Of a DNA stretch of 43,133 bases, positions 43,115 through 43,133 are shown one piece after another. This DNA is from Candidatus Obscuribacterales bacterium (lineage in GTDB: Bacteria > Cyanobacteriota > Vampirovibrionia > Obscuribacterales > Obscuribacteraceae), in NCBI GenBank assembly GCA_019747875.1, contig JAIEQI010000066.1, positions 1 to 43,133 on the forward strand, given 5' to 3'. The number at the start of each line of letters is the position of its first letter. The stretch's first letter is position 1. The notes below the pieces were generated by a model that ran no database searches, was not told the DNA's origin, and worked only from the letters and a program-made list of their open reading frames with translations. Both the position numbers and the translations under genes were made by a program.

Positions 43115-43133
43115 GGGGCTGGTTTCCAGCCCC
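43115..43133 (+). terminator. Hairpin at the window edge, likely operon terminator
   Basis: GGGGCTGG-TTT-CCAGCCCC is a perfect 8-bp GC-rich stem ending on the last base of the window. Whether a T tract follows is not visible. Confidence 0.6.

Overview
The window reads as chromosomal DNA of a Gram-negative-type bacterium: Shine-Dalgarno sites are clear, several proteins carry export signals, and there are no introns, tRNA or rRNA genes, or phage blocks. The gene mix (a giant repetitive protein with FecR-like modules, small TPR proteins, receiver/GGDEF-type regulators with worn active sites, many peptidases, dispersed palindromic repeats) resembles large-genome non-photosynthetic relatives of Cyanobacteria (Vampirovibrionia/Melainabacteria, for example Obscuribacterales). 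That placement is inference; no marker gene here settles it.

1-8.0 kb: the 3' part of a giant secreted or surface protein made of 480-bp tandem repeats, ending in a proline hinge and two FecR-like modules, then a cluster of six REP-like palindromes between convergent genes. 8.0-12.1 kb: two tandem paralogous Hpt-receiver-receiver-GGDEF regulators whose GGDEF signatures are both degenerate. 12.3-13.7 kb: a trypsin-like protease and a small possible ferritin-like protein. 13.8-19.0 kb: two close GH16 glucanase paralogues flanking an S9 peptidase and an Old Yellow Enzyme.

19.5-27.5 kb: a small membrane protein, then five minus-strand genes with GC-ending codons: PhoD-like phosphatase, Kef-type cation/H+ antiporter with RCK domain, Xaa-Pro aminopeptidase, NupC-type nucleoside transporter (a perfect 20-bp palindrome lies upstream) and a C-terminal processing protease. 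28.2-33.9 kb: two tandem full-length M16 metallopeptidases. 34.0-37.8 kb: two small TPR proteins, a membrane protein and a CHASE3-HAMP coiled-coil receptor. 37.9-40.3 kb: a double-ACT protein, an exported unknown and a cell-wall amidase with an intrinsic terminator. 40.9-43.1 kb: a stand-alone receiver-like protein, a zinc-LID adenylate kinase and a holin-like membrane protein.

Together the degradative genes (S1, S9, M24, S41, two M16, two GH16, PhoD, NupC) fit scavenging of peptides, glucans, phosphate esters and nucleosides. The least explained parts are the repeat protein, the twin regulators with lost catalytic motifs, and a dispersed structured repeat found in four to five intergenic copies.
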